DNA of 64,000 bases, taken from contig NC_079421.1 of NCBI RefSeq assembly GCF_026213295.1, forward strand, positions 16,470,209 to 16,534,208. Reading direction: 5' to 3'. Under the pieces are notes generated by a model, which did not search any database, was not told where the DNA came from, and was given only the letters and a program-made list of their open reading frames with translations. The position numbers and the translations under genes were made by a program. Source of the DNA: Gadus chalcogrammus (lineage: Eukaryota > Chordata > Actinopteri > Gadiformes > Gadidae). Below, piece after piece: positions 11,508-22,684 of this stretch (the first letter of the stretch is position 1; each line of letters starts with the position of its first letter).

Positions 11508-14500
11508 CTATCGACCACGAGGCCTGCCGACACAAGCGCGCTCCACCTCCGTCGCCTGCTCCTCCTCGGGCAGGATGTGGATGGAGGAGCCCAGCAGTCT
11601 CTGGAGCTCGGCCACACAGCGCACCAGCTCCACCTGCCCTTCCTCGTCCCCACCTTCCTCGTCTCCCTTCTCGTCCTGCTCCTCGTCCTCCTCGTCCTCC
11701 TCGTCCCGCTCCGTCCGTTTCCCCCGGTGGGGCGGGGCCAGGGCGCCGCTCACCTGGCTGAGCGCCACCTGCCTCCAGAGCTCCGCCCCCGCCAGGCTCA
11801 CCACCTCCAGGTGGGGGTGGCGCGAGCGGAAGATGCGCGTGGACATCTTCAGCCGCCGCAGGACGTCCGCCAGCAGGAACCAGTTGCAGTAGCTGGAGGA
11901 GGTAGAGGAGGAGGACCGACGTTACAGCGGGGGAAATATAAGAATCGAGGTACAGGATGAAACAACAACTTGGATCTGATGCAAGCCATTTTAACGCCGG
12001 GATTCCACCGGACGCGTTACGGGCGTGTTACGGCTGCGGCACGGAACGGCGTCTCTCGTCGGCCATGTTGCCGACCCTCTGAGACCCTTTGATTTATTGA
12101 CTGCTGACCTGGTGCCACCGGTCATGACGTAATAATGTTGATGTGAAGTTGTGATAGGCTACATGAGCCGAGTATTGTGTTTTATTTAGAAAATTGACCG
12201 GATGCTCTATAGCTTTTACTTTTTCATTTCCTGCCCTGCTCGATCTGCTCTGTTGAAATTGACTCGGTTCAGCAACGGCTTGCGGCAAAAATAGAAATGC
12301 TACGGAATGATAGCGCTGCGGCGCGGCGAGCCGCTCCTGGGACGCTGCTGAGACGTCCGCAGCCGCGCCCGGTGGAAATGGTCTCATTGATTAGAGTGGA
12401 GCCTATCTGCTGCGGTGACCGCGGCCAAGACGTGCCGCAGCCGTAACGCGTCCGTAACGTGTCCGGTGGAATCGGGCCGTAAAGCAGTGTACTGCTTGTT
12501 ACTCATTATCGCCGTACTGGGGTCGCTTATAAGAGGTCCCCCTCCAGGGACCTCTGTAGATCTACAGAGCCCCCCTCGACCCACAGACTCACCCAAGGGT
12601 GAGTCTGTGGGTCGAGGGAGGCCGCTGTGTTGTTACCCAGAGAGGCTGTAGATCTACAGAGGTCCCCCCCTCCGGGGTCCCCCCTCGACCCCCCCCCCAG
12701 ACTCACCCTTGGGTGAGTGACACCTGGACGTGGTAGCAGGGCAGCAGCGGCTCCGAGGAGAACTCAAACAGCAGGCCGTCTCTGTCGGGGTCCCCGTCGG
12801 CCGGACCTCTCCCCTGCTCCTCCTGCTCCCCGTTCTGCTCCAACAGCAGGAACTCCCAGCAGGGCTCCTGCTCGCTCTCTGTGACGAGGTGAGGCCAGGG
12901 GGAGAGAGGGGGAGAGAGGGGGGGGGGGGGGAGAGCGAGAGAGACTTGTTACATGCATTTACAAAAGCTGAGATGCTTCTCTGGAATGGAGTAAGATGTC
13001 CCTCTAGTGGTAGGCTTGTTTACTTGAACAATACAGGAGTTCCAGCCGCCTCTGGGGCTGTTGTCACGCTGACCCTTTGATAGAATCTGACTGACGCTAA
13101 GTCAGCTGCCTCTAGCTTCTGATATTGTGAGTTATGTGAACGTTTACACGTCATCGCAAAGCAGATGATTCAACAATGGAGCTGTATGTTTTCAATGGAG
13201 GAGAAATATTGGTCAGCGTTACTATTTAAAGAATAACCGTAGCCGTGAAGAGCCTAATGGATTCTCTGTTGCCTTAGTGTGCGGCCATGGGTTGCCTCTG
13301 GACATCTTAACCACTGCCTCTTCAGTCTCTAAAGCTTCTCCATCCTGACCTTTGAGTGCGTGATGCAGTCATCCTGTTATTCAGTAGCTGAGAAAATGAT
13401 TATCATCACTAGAATAGTCGAAGTAAGAACGAACATTCTGTATTTGTAAAGAACAGAGTTGAAGGAGTGATTTTAGACCGAACAGTCCTAACAGGAACTG
13501 ACCTTGATATGTTTCCAGTGCTTAATATGCGCTCTTTGGGTCTATTGAGCAAAATTAAAGCAATTTAAATAGGAGACAATACACATCTGTAATAATGACA
13601 GAGTGACATACATTTTTTGTAAGTAAAAATATATACGTCATGAATTTCATGAAAGTACTTTATCCTATCGCAAAAAATATAAAATATTGAAAATCAATAC
13701 CTAAAAAAAGTTTAAAAAAAATATCCCTGTGGTGTATGAGAGGTCTCTTAATATCTAGACCTCTCATATCCGAATCAGGTCTAGATATTAAGCCATGTCG
13801 TATTATTTTATTCCAGCCTTTATCACAGAAACACCCGAGGTCAAGTTTTGCAGTCTCATGTTCAATGACATTTAACTTACAAACACAGGATTAGTTTAGT
13901 CCGTTCAATTACATGTGCAAAATATTATCTGTGTTCTTGTACTTTTAGACAGTTTGGCATTGAAACAATCAGTTGGCACTATTTGCGCACTTTGGATGCC
14001 CGGAGGTCTGCATTCAAATCCATTACAATTGCCTTGCTCCTCAGTTGTTAGGTTTTTGTGAGGGAACTTTTAATCTTCACAAAAACGAAAATGTAGGACG
14101 GGGGGGGGTGTCTCATCTCCAAGCGTCTTACCATCTTAGAATTATTAAAGGCTGCGATCTGTGCCAGAAAACTGATGAAGGAATCACTCCCAAACCGAAT
14201 AACTTAAAGCAGTTTCCCAAATAATAGCACCTCAGATACTCAGTAAAAAGTCGTATTCAGGCCAAGGGGAAACACAACGCTAAAAATAGACCAAGTTACC
14301 TGTCCAAATATACATCACGAGGCAAACTGCACTCGGATGGAGAAATTTCAACATGCCGGATCTGCAAAATGAAAAAGGTGTCTCACCAAACAGGGAACTA
14401 CTGTGGAAGTCCCACAGCAGAAAGGGATCATGCTCGCACCGTCCTTCCAAATCGGTGAAGTATTCTGCAGAACAAAGGGGGAAATGTCTCGTGTTACATC

Positions 14501-17500
14501 ATACCCAGAAGGGTATGGCGTATACCCAAGCCCCGGAAGTATGACCGCTTCTCAGATGCTTTCAGATGTATGAGGAAAACCATATTAGGAGTTGTGTGGG
14601 ACAAATTGACCGCATCACATGGCATGAAAGCCAATCCAGGCCCTGACTATTTCCAAGATAAATTTGTCACCTACATTATTATTTACATAGTTTAGGCAAA
14701 CAAGCACAAAACTCTGTTTTTTTGTTTGTATATTTCATATCCTTTATTTTCCATTCCTCTTCAGTCCCCTAAAAAGCTTTGTAATTACAATCCTAACTCA
14801 GAAGATGATGCATTATTAAAATCCAAAGTAGAAATAGCCAGTGATTCTATATACTTTGAAAATAGACGTTATTAAACTGCTGCTGATTGTTGTTATTCGA
14901 ATGCTGAGGGGGTAACCAAAATCCCATAACAACTGGTCACACAACACACAGACTACTACCAAGTGGGACTGTTAACCAGCATATTATACAGTAGGTAAAA
15001 CATATACGGTACAACGTGAGCGGGCTGCAATATCCCGGGTCTGAACAAGCCCAGAAAGTAGCAACCAGGTATTAACCCTGTAGTATACACACAGTCACAA
15101 CGCCAACATGCATCACACTTTATAGAGACGGTTAGCACCGCAACATTACAATCATCGCTGATTAACCCTTCCTCTGTGACCGGGGAAGAAAAAATAATAA
15201 AGGCTGATGGATATTCCCTTGCTGTGTTAGGAAGTATGACTACAGCTGCACAGTAGTTTCTCTCTGTGTGGATTCTGTACACGTAGAGAGACGGTTGTGT
15301 GCTTATTTCCACTCAAGGTAAAAACCCTCTAAACTGATACTTACAGGGTCCCCCTCCCCTTCGAGGATGATACAGAAGACAACGGAATTATAATCGATTA
15401 AGATTGAACAAGAAAATTCTTGTTCAATTAACAATTGTTACTATTATTGATCGGTTCTGGAGTTTATTAACATAATGAATGTGCATATTGAACTGAAACA
15501 AACAACTTGACATTTGTATAATTGACGTGAATGAATCTACGGATATATTTATTATAATTCTACTTAACTTCTATCCATGCATGGCTTATTCAAAATATAT
15601 CAGGTTATATATATATTCACTGTGAAGATGAGTTTACCTGTGAGGAAGGTCTTCATGTTGGGACTGTGGGCCAGCTTGACTGCTGTGTGTCCGGAGTAGG
15701 TGGCCAGCGTGGGGTCTGCCCCGTGATTGAGCAGCAGCCACACTATTGGGAGGTTATCACTGGCCACTGCATCGTGAATGGGCCTGAGAAGCAAAAGAGA
15801 CATTGGATTGGTCTACATTTACATCACTCATAGATTACTAAGTATTCGTAGTATTTGCAAAGTAAATATAATTAATCAAACACGTGTACTTTGAAAGCTG
15901 CCACACTGTCTAAGTCATAACACAATTTATCATTGAACCAAAAATGATGTTTAAATTTGTCTCCATAGACCAATTTCACAGAGGCATCATAGGGGAAAAA
16001 CATGTTATGTACCAGTGCAACTTATCTGCACTAATTTGGTCTGCTGGTCTGGTAGAATACCACTCTGGTACATAAAAGTAGCAGCCCCATCTTTACTATT
16101 ATGAGCTACACCCTTGTTTTTCTTAAAGGAGACATATTATACCACAAGGTGTGAGTGTGATTAGCCTTACAAGCTGAAAATCTGCCCCATATATCTGCCC
16201 CATCTGCCCCCATAGTGGGCGTGTCCCACCTAGATCTGTGCTGGATAGATGAGCAACGTTTACTTCATTCCACTGGGTAGGCTGGTAGACTGATCTAGGT
16301 GGACACACCCACTAGTGATGTCATATGGGGCAGATTTTCGAAAAGGCTTGTAAGGCTAATCCCACTCACACCTGGTGGTATAATATGTCTCCTTTAAGAT
16401 GACACCTCTGTGGAAAGGTCTCATATCAACAAAGTCAACATTCTTCCCCAGACTACAGTTTAAGACTACAATACTAGTCGAACGGGACAAATGTTTTGTG
16501 AAACCTTAACACTGAGCAGCAATGTTAAACACATTTCTCGTCCGTTAGGAAACCCAACCACTCTTCCCAACAGTCCACTACGGGGACACATGGAGATGAA
16601 GCCCTTCTGGAATGGATGAGATGTGTTCTCACCGCGTTCCGTCCTGGGCGCTGCAGTTGACGTCAGCCCCGTGCCTCAGCAGGATCTGGACGATCTGCGT
16701 CCATCCCCGGGACGACGCCTCGTGGAGGGCCGTGTAGCCGGCGTTGTCACGCCGATTGACCTCTCGGATGTCCTTCTCCAGACAGTAAAGGACGACATCC
16801 TGAGGGGACGCACGGCGGCACGGCCGTCAGAGCACGTTGACATTCAGCCGGTTGTCATTAGTCATCTGCCGGAGACGGCCAGCGTTCTCCAGACGATCGC
16901 TCACACAGGAAAAGTGGAAGTGGGGATTAAGCTCTCTCACCTGGTAGCCGAGCCTGGCGGCCCGCTGGAGCAAGGTCTCCCCGGCGTTCTTGTTGACGAT
17001 CAGTCGACGGACCTCTGGGGGGACGGGCTTCCTGGGCGGCGACTCGGGCCCGCTGCCCCAGCCTGCGGAGCCTTTCTTACTGGGCGGTGGGGAGAGCGGG
17101 CTCTTCGGCGTGGCCGGGGGACTGGTGCGCTTCTTCGCGGCGGTGTCCTCGTCGGGCGGTAACGAAGCGGAACGCTTCCCCAAGCCGCCGCGCTTGGGCT
17201 TCGCCTGTGATTAGGACGCGACAGTTATGAGGAAGCCGTGTTTATGGGTGTCGCGCGTTTGTGCCGTGCTGAGCAAACACCAGGGCAATTTGCTCTATGC
17301 TCCAGGAACCAGAGACATAAAAACCAGCAGCCATTAGGATAAATCACCTGGCATTAGCCTATAAACCCACAAGGGGGCAGTGTAAGCTAATCAATCTGAC
17401 AGCACCCCTCAACTAAGTAGGGCTCTGTAAATATTGGGCGGCTTAATGGGGAAAACATCTTACCTTGGGCTCCTCATTGTCGGTGTGTTTGGTTTTGAAC

Positions 17501-20500
17501 TTCCTCTTTCCTGACGGCTTGTCGCTGCCCTCCGGGGACACCTCACTCTCGTGGTAGCCGCCGGACCCCGAGCGGGTAAACAGGGCCCCTTGGAGGGCCA
17601 GGGCAGGACTGGAGGCCTCGTGACTTGGGGATAAACCGCTCTGTAAATCTACAGTTAAAAAAATCAGTTAGAGGTTGAGCCTCCGCCGCTGTTTGAGATC
17701 AAGTAAAGGACGAGTAAATGTAATCAATTAACGGCAACGGTGATCAATAGTCAGCGTAAGACACGGCTGTCATTAGTGTTAAAGAAACTTCATGTTAAGA
17801 CTGTAAGTATCCAACTGTACCTTTTAATGTCAGCAACAAGGTGTGGCACATTTTCCCTTAATGTCATAGATTTAATCAATTTAACGATTAAAATAAATAA
17901 CATTTCTTATCACACTTTTTAAAGCACTATTTTTAAGCTGCTTTAGAAAATTTGAGAGGTGTAAAAGGAGCTAGCAGAAAATGTTATGAAACCATACAAT
18001 CCCTCCGTTCCTCCTTTCTCATCCCTTAAGAAGCTAGTGTAGTATTCACACACCTGGGAATGCCAAGCGAGATGGACTCTCCGAACCAATTAGGGAAGAG
18101 ATGGCCTGATTGGTAAGAAATTAGTATTTCACTCACTAGCTGAGGGATGGCTATTCCAATTCTATCAAACAATCCAATTATAAATCTTGAATCTTACCTA
18201 CAGCACCTCAATCACAAGGGATATTTGGCAAGGAAGATATGATAGCGGAATCGGTATGCAAGGGTGGATGGTGAGGACCGAAGCAAAGAGCTTTGGGTGG
18301 GCCTACAATGGAAAGCAACTGAAACCCCTCCGCAACTGAAAGTAGGCATCAATGCCCAGAGGGCCAGACAGACTAAACCTGTGAGTAGGCGGTCCTCATT
18401 AGACGTCTGCAACTGAAAAAACGGTGCACGGAGAATGACGATTTCGGCATACCGTCTGTCTTTCCGTCGTTTGGGGTGGGGCTCTGGGGTCCTTGGTCCT
18501 CCAGCCTGTCCTTCTCCACGATGTACTCCCCGCTCTGGTACTTCCTGCTGCGGCAGCGCCGGCGCTTCTTGTGGGCCGGCGTGTCTCCCGCAGCCGGGGG
18601 GGCGGCGGCGGCGGCCGCCGGCGTCCTGACCTTGGCCGGCTTCGTGTCCCTGGGCAGCGGGTTGCTGCGGGGCCGGCCCCTGGGGCGGCGCGCTGGCTGC
18701 GCGGGCGCGGGAGCGGCGGGCGGCGGCGGGGAAGGAGCAGGTGGCGGAGGAGGAGACGGAGAAGGGGGGCTGCGGAGGGAGGCGGCAGGGGGCGGGGGCG
18801 AGGGGGATGCGAAGCCCCAGGGGTCCTCCGGCGGAGCCTCATCGCACCGCCGCCGACCCCGTCTCAGTCTTGGAGTGGAGCTCTCGGGAGATTTGGCGGT
18901 CTTAGTGGACGCGCTGAGGCCACGCGGGGAGGCAGAGGAGTCTAGACTCCGAGGGCTGCTCAGCCCGCCATCTATTAACCGCCAGAAAGCACAGTCACCG
19001 GTTACACTCGGGGAACACCGCGCAAGGAAAACCATTCATCACCTTTTAAAAATAGGATGCCGACAAATGCACACACGGTCTCCTTAACGTTGTGCATGCA
19101 CACAACTCCAATACACAGGGCAGCGAACGAGAACTACACAAACACACACTTGATGTATGCCTTTATACTTCTAATCATATCCAACCCTTGAGGTCACCAA
19201 TACTATACCAAAGATAAGGGCAATTTGTTCGTTTTAAAATTCACCTCAAAAGTTACATTACACCTTTTCTTAACCCGTGTTTACCCAGGGTAGGCCGGCA
19301 GATCATTACATGTTCCTTTTTAGCGGCCTCCTGCTATGTGCGTTAAGACGAAGGGTGTGTGCTCAGGCTTGCTTATTCAGACTCACACACGCGCACTCAT
19401 ATGCGCGCGCGCACACACACACACACACGCGCACTCATACGCGCGCACACACACACACACACACTAGGACTGGCCTGGTGTTCGGAGAGTTGCCTGTTCC
19501 CCTTTGTGGAGGGAGCTCCTGTTGTTGGGCAACTCCTCTTTATTGTGCGAAGGAGGTTCGTCTGCTGATGCACTCCTCTCCCCCACCGTTGCACACGGCT
19601 TCTTTTGCTATAACACACAAGGGATAACTTAGACCAAAATGAATTCAACATTTCTGCAATTGTATTTGCTTATCACAGACAAGGATTCAAAAATAAATAG
19701 GAATTAAGGAAAAACATTTAGTTGAATTGATTATTATTTATAATTGATTGGATTTTTTTTTTTTTGTCAATTTGTGTAACACATCAAGCAAAGAACCGAC
19801 ACATTGTGCAAGATCAGACATTTTTTGATAACTGGACTAGACGGATGGGTTTACCTTTTTGAGACAGGGCACTTTCAGCGGAGTGCTTTCCTTGTCCGGC
19901 CTCTTCTTCACGGTCACGGTGGCTTTCTTTGATGGCTCCGGCGGCGATTTCTCCGTTGCAGGCTTTTTAGTGCCGGCTGCCTTTTGTTTGCTCACAGACG
20001 ATTTTGCCTTGGTGGGTGACTTCTCTTTGGTCCCGTTTGTTTTGTTGTCGACCCCGCCGGTGCCTGTCAGACACCGGCCGGTCAGAAGGGAGTGAACGAC
20101 TCCCTGTAACTTGGCATTGCGCGGCTCGTCCGTCGGCACTCCGCTATGGTCCTTCAGTAACTCGCCCTCCAAGACCTGGGCCAGTTTACTCTCCCTCCTG
20201 CTGCCGTTCATGGAGGCACTTGCCCTGAAGGCAGCAGGTTTAGCGCAGACCCGTTGTTCATGAAGTCCCTGACTGGGAACCTGCGGCTCCGTACTGGTTT
20301 CTCTGCGCTCGCTGGCCTTTGCTCTCCCCGTTTTGTTGGCGGCCGGCGCCGGGGCCTCTTGGTGTGGGGTGCCGGACGGCTTCCTGTCGTGGCTCTCCGT
20401 GGGCCAGGGCGGTGGATATTCGAGGGTCTGTTGTTTGGACTGTGTGCCCTGGCCCCCGGTGAGAGGATTCGGGACGTCTGCCTTTTTTACGGCGACGGCT

Positions 20501-22684
20501 GGGGCTTGGGCCAAACCGTCAGCGACAAATGCTTTTGTTTCCAGGGCTTTCTGCTTCACTATGGACTCCAGGGTGGATAACGGGGACTTCACCCGGTCCC
20601 ACTTGTTGTCTTCCACTTTCAGAGGGCTGTGACTGCCACTCTGGTATTTGGGAGCTTCTGAACTCCCGCTGCCCTTGGTCTTTGGGGGTCCTTGGGGGAC
20701 CTTTTTCTGAGCGGATGCCCCCTGGTTGGGCAGGATGGCTGGCTGATGCCACGCTGGCTTGACGATGGCGGCGGATAACGCCGCGGGGGTTTTGCCCGCC
20801 CCCACGCCCTGACGAACGGTAGCGGAGCCCACCAGGGTGGCGATCGGGGCTACTTTTGACGGGCTTTTCTTGGGGAGAGCTGTGCTGGTGCGGTTCGCGT
20901 GCTTCGCGCTTTGAGGATGCTGGGTTCCTTTCATTAGAAAGGATGGCTTCTTGCCCTTTGAGGCCAGGTGTTCCCCTTGGTCAACGATGGATATGAATTC
21001 CTGCTTTGCAAAATTCTGAAATTCGTCCACAAAAGTGCCCTTTCCATCTTTACCCCTCAAGGTAGAAGCCAGTATAGGGCTGGCGACTCCAACATAAGTC
21101 CCTGGGATACTTTTAATGGAATCTGGTGAGGGCCCCTTCCCCCACGACTTGGGCTCCGCGACATGGTGACCAGGCTGCCTGCTTGTTTGTCTTTGATGAG
21201 AGCCGTTTCGCTGCATGTTTGGTAAAACCGGGTATTGTACGGCTGAGCTGTAAATGGTCGTGTTACCCCTCTTATTATTACTGTTATTATTATTAGGAGC
21301 CTCTCTGTGGTCTGACTCGCTGTGGTGACGCTCCTTTGCACTGACGGCGTTTAAGGGTTCACTGGTGCACTTTGGACGTTTCGACTTGGCCGACAGATCG
21401 AGGGGGACGTCCGGCTGCTCGGCGGGGCAGCTGTCGCCGTGGTCCTCTAAAGCAGCCGTGGGGTTGGAGTTCAGGCAGCCCATGGAGGTCTGGTCCTCCG
21501 TGTTGCTTTTCTCCACATGGTTGAGTAGCCGGCTCTGAGTGGTGATGGTGGCCAGCGAAGGGGCACAGCAGATGGCGGCGGTGGGAGACAACGTGAAGCG
21601 GGTGGGCGGGGCCGTGCCGGGAGGCGGGGGCTGGAGAGGCGGAGCCGTGGTGGGCGGGGGCGACGCCACGGCAGAGGCCAAGGCCTTGTCTTCTTTCCCC
21701 GTGGATTTCCCGCTTTTATTCGACGCAAGGGTCGCTTTGAGCTTGGGCGTCACCGCGCCGGGTTTCTTCTCCGGGTGGGGAGTCCGTCCAACCGAAAAGG
21801 GGTACGGGTAGGTCCTCGGTAGTAGCGTCCCGCCGGAACAGGGCGTTTGAGGCGGGACTTCCTGTTGAAACTGAGTGGCTGCGGCTTCTCGCAGCGCTGC
21901 GATCTGACCCAGTGCGGGCGGAAGAGTGATTTTACAAAGGGGAGAGGGGAGGTTGGTGGCTGGGACAAAAGTGACCGGCTGGCCTGGTTTGAATAAAGTT
22001 GAGCACTGGAACCCAGGGGGAAGACTCATCCCAGACTGCGTTTTCGTCTGCGATTTCTTACTGGATGTCGCATTACCGTAGGCGGCGCCGAGCGACTCCG
22101 CCGGTCGGACCCTGGATCCGCCGACCCATTGAGAGGCAGGACACCCCACCGTCCCGTCAGAGTTTTTTTTGGCAACGTCCTGCCTCTTCTCCGCTGGTTT
22201 GTCCGTAGCGGCGAGCGTAGGGCCGGGCGCTGGTGCCTTGCCGGGCTGCTGAGGCGGACTCACCTCCGGGGTGTGATTGTAGCTGTGAGTGTCCACACAG
22301 TTCTCCTTGGCTACGGTGCAGTCCTTGGCCGCAGGGTTCCGATTCTGCTGACTGAGGACCACATCTCCTCGGAGCTCGGGGGGCAGCGTCTGAGGGGGAT
22401 TCCCCACCATGCTGGGAGAAGACGCTTTGTTTGGAGCACTGACCTCTCTGCTCACCGGGCCTCCATCCCCTACATTCATTAGCGTAGGATCCACCTGGGA
22501 GTTGAGAAGACGTTGTGAGCTTGCTGTTAATTAAATGTGAGAGTGTAATAAAACACTGAACTCGAAATCTATGTCAAATTAAAAAACCCGAACCTTACCT
22601 GCATAGGTGTTTCTTTAACACAACATTTCACAGAAGGAGGTGGTGGGCCACTTAGTATAGGCTTCTTTGAGATGCAGTGATATT
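11508..22684 (-). CDS. bcorl1: BCL6 corepressor-like 1 (5' exons missing)
   Basis: Coding exons in transcript order: 22684-22599, 22494-19855, about 18971-18453, 17648-17464, 17204-16941, 16799-16633, 15783-15638, 12878-12707, 11892-11508; about 1,520 codons seen. BCORL1 is a nuclear corepressor and the PCGF1-binding subunit of PRC1.1. Visible features: a PLDLS CtBP-binding motif in the large exon; [11 protein letters not shown] and [12 protein letters not shown] family blocks; a basic cluster [28 protein letters not shown]; ankyrin repeats opening with [20 protein letters not shown]; then the PUFD domain ([46 protein letters not shown]). [22 protein letters not shown] and VELVR favour BCORL1 over BCOR. 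Phases agree at every junction except between 19855 (phase 0) and 18971 (phase 1), where a small exon is probably missing. Confidence 0.88.
12535..12720. repeat. Inverted duplication next to a bcorl1 splice donor
   Basis: Positions 12573-12594 and 12597-12618 are perfect 22-base inverted arms separated by AA. Their core (ACTCACCC..GGGTGAGT) copies the exon/intron junction of the PUFD exon at 12701-12712. A palindromic phrase (CTGTAGATCTACAG) flanks both sides, at about 12554-12567 and 12646-12659, each beside a GGGACCTC/GAGGTCCC block in opposite orientation. The whole lies in the intron just after the donor at 12706-12705. Confidence 0.8.
13747..13792. repeat. Hairpin in bcorl1 intron
   Basis: Perfect 16-base inverted arms (13747-13762 and 13777-13792, CTTAATATCTAGACCT and its complement) around a 14-base loop. 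It lies in the 2.8-kb intron between the last ankyrin exon and the first PUFD exon. No flanking duplication was seen. Confidence 0.7.
15403..15428. repeat. Short AT-rich palindrome
   Basis: Arms ATTGAACAAGAA and TTCTTGTTCAAT with a 2-base centre, in a bcorl1 intron. Probably simple secondary structure; no function inferred. Confidence 0.5.
16123..16397. mobile_element. Complete palindromic MITE with TTAA ends
   Basis: A foldback element of about 275 bp. The left end (TTAA then AGGAGACATATTATACCAC) is mirrored at the right end by GTGGTATAATATGTCTCCT then TTAA. Pairing continues inward through GGTGTGAGTG, TTAGCCTTACAAG, CTGCCCCATAT, AGTGGGCGTGTCC and ACCTAGATC, so each arm is about 110 bp with a short central loop. 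TTAA flanks suggest a piggyBac-type target duplication (inference). It carries no coding capacity and sits between two ankyrin exons of bcorl1. Confidence 0.8.
17367..17382 (+). promoter_or_regulatory. CTCF-like motif, plus orientation
   Basis: CCACAAGGGGGCAGTG is a near-consensus vertebrate CTCF core. It lies in the bcorl1 intron between exons 17648-17464 and 17204-16941. Match by eye only. Confidence 0.45.
19383..19465. repeat. (CA)n with duplicated CGCGCACTCATA units
   Basis: Two CA runs alternate with two near-identical GCGCACTCATA(C/T)GCGCGC segments, giving a compound repeat with alternating purine/pyrimidine (Z-DNA-prone) character. It lies in the bcorl1 intron downstream of the large exon. 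Confidence 0.85.
19465..19607 (-). other. Possible small bcorl1 exon
   Basis: A usable acceptor (TGTTATAG| at 19609-19608) opens a frame in phase with the preceding exon. It reads 47 polar residues (starting [17 protein letters not shown]) before a TAG. No good GT donor of the required phase is visible; only a GC-type site or the TG repeat itself could serve. The phase mismatch between the flanking exons makes a missing exon likely, but this one is only a candidate. Confidence 0.25.

Noticed and set aside
11480..11960. Ser/Pro- and Leu/Val-rich plus-strand frames
   Set aside because: Antisense of the PUFD exon of bcorl1; the bias comes from its acidic GAG/GAC stretch.
18476..19087. Gly/Arg-rich plus-strand open frames opposite a bcorl1 exon
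   Set aside because: Shadow of the Pro/Ala-rich minus-strand exon, which has matching splice phases and family motifs.
11508..22684. Calling the corepressor bcor
   Set aside because: PLDLS followed by the KSKR phrase, [20 protein letters not shown] and VELVR match BCORL1 better, and the C-terminal end lacks the BCOR WLHPSD phrase.
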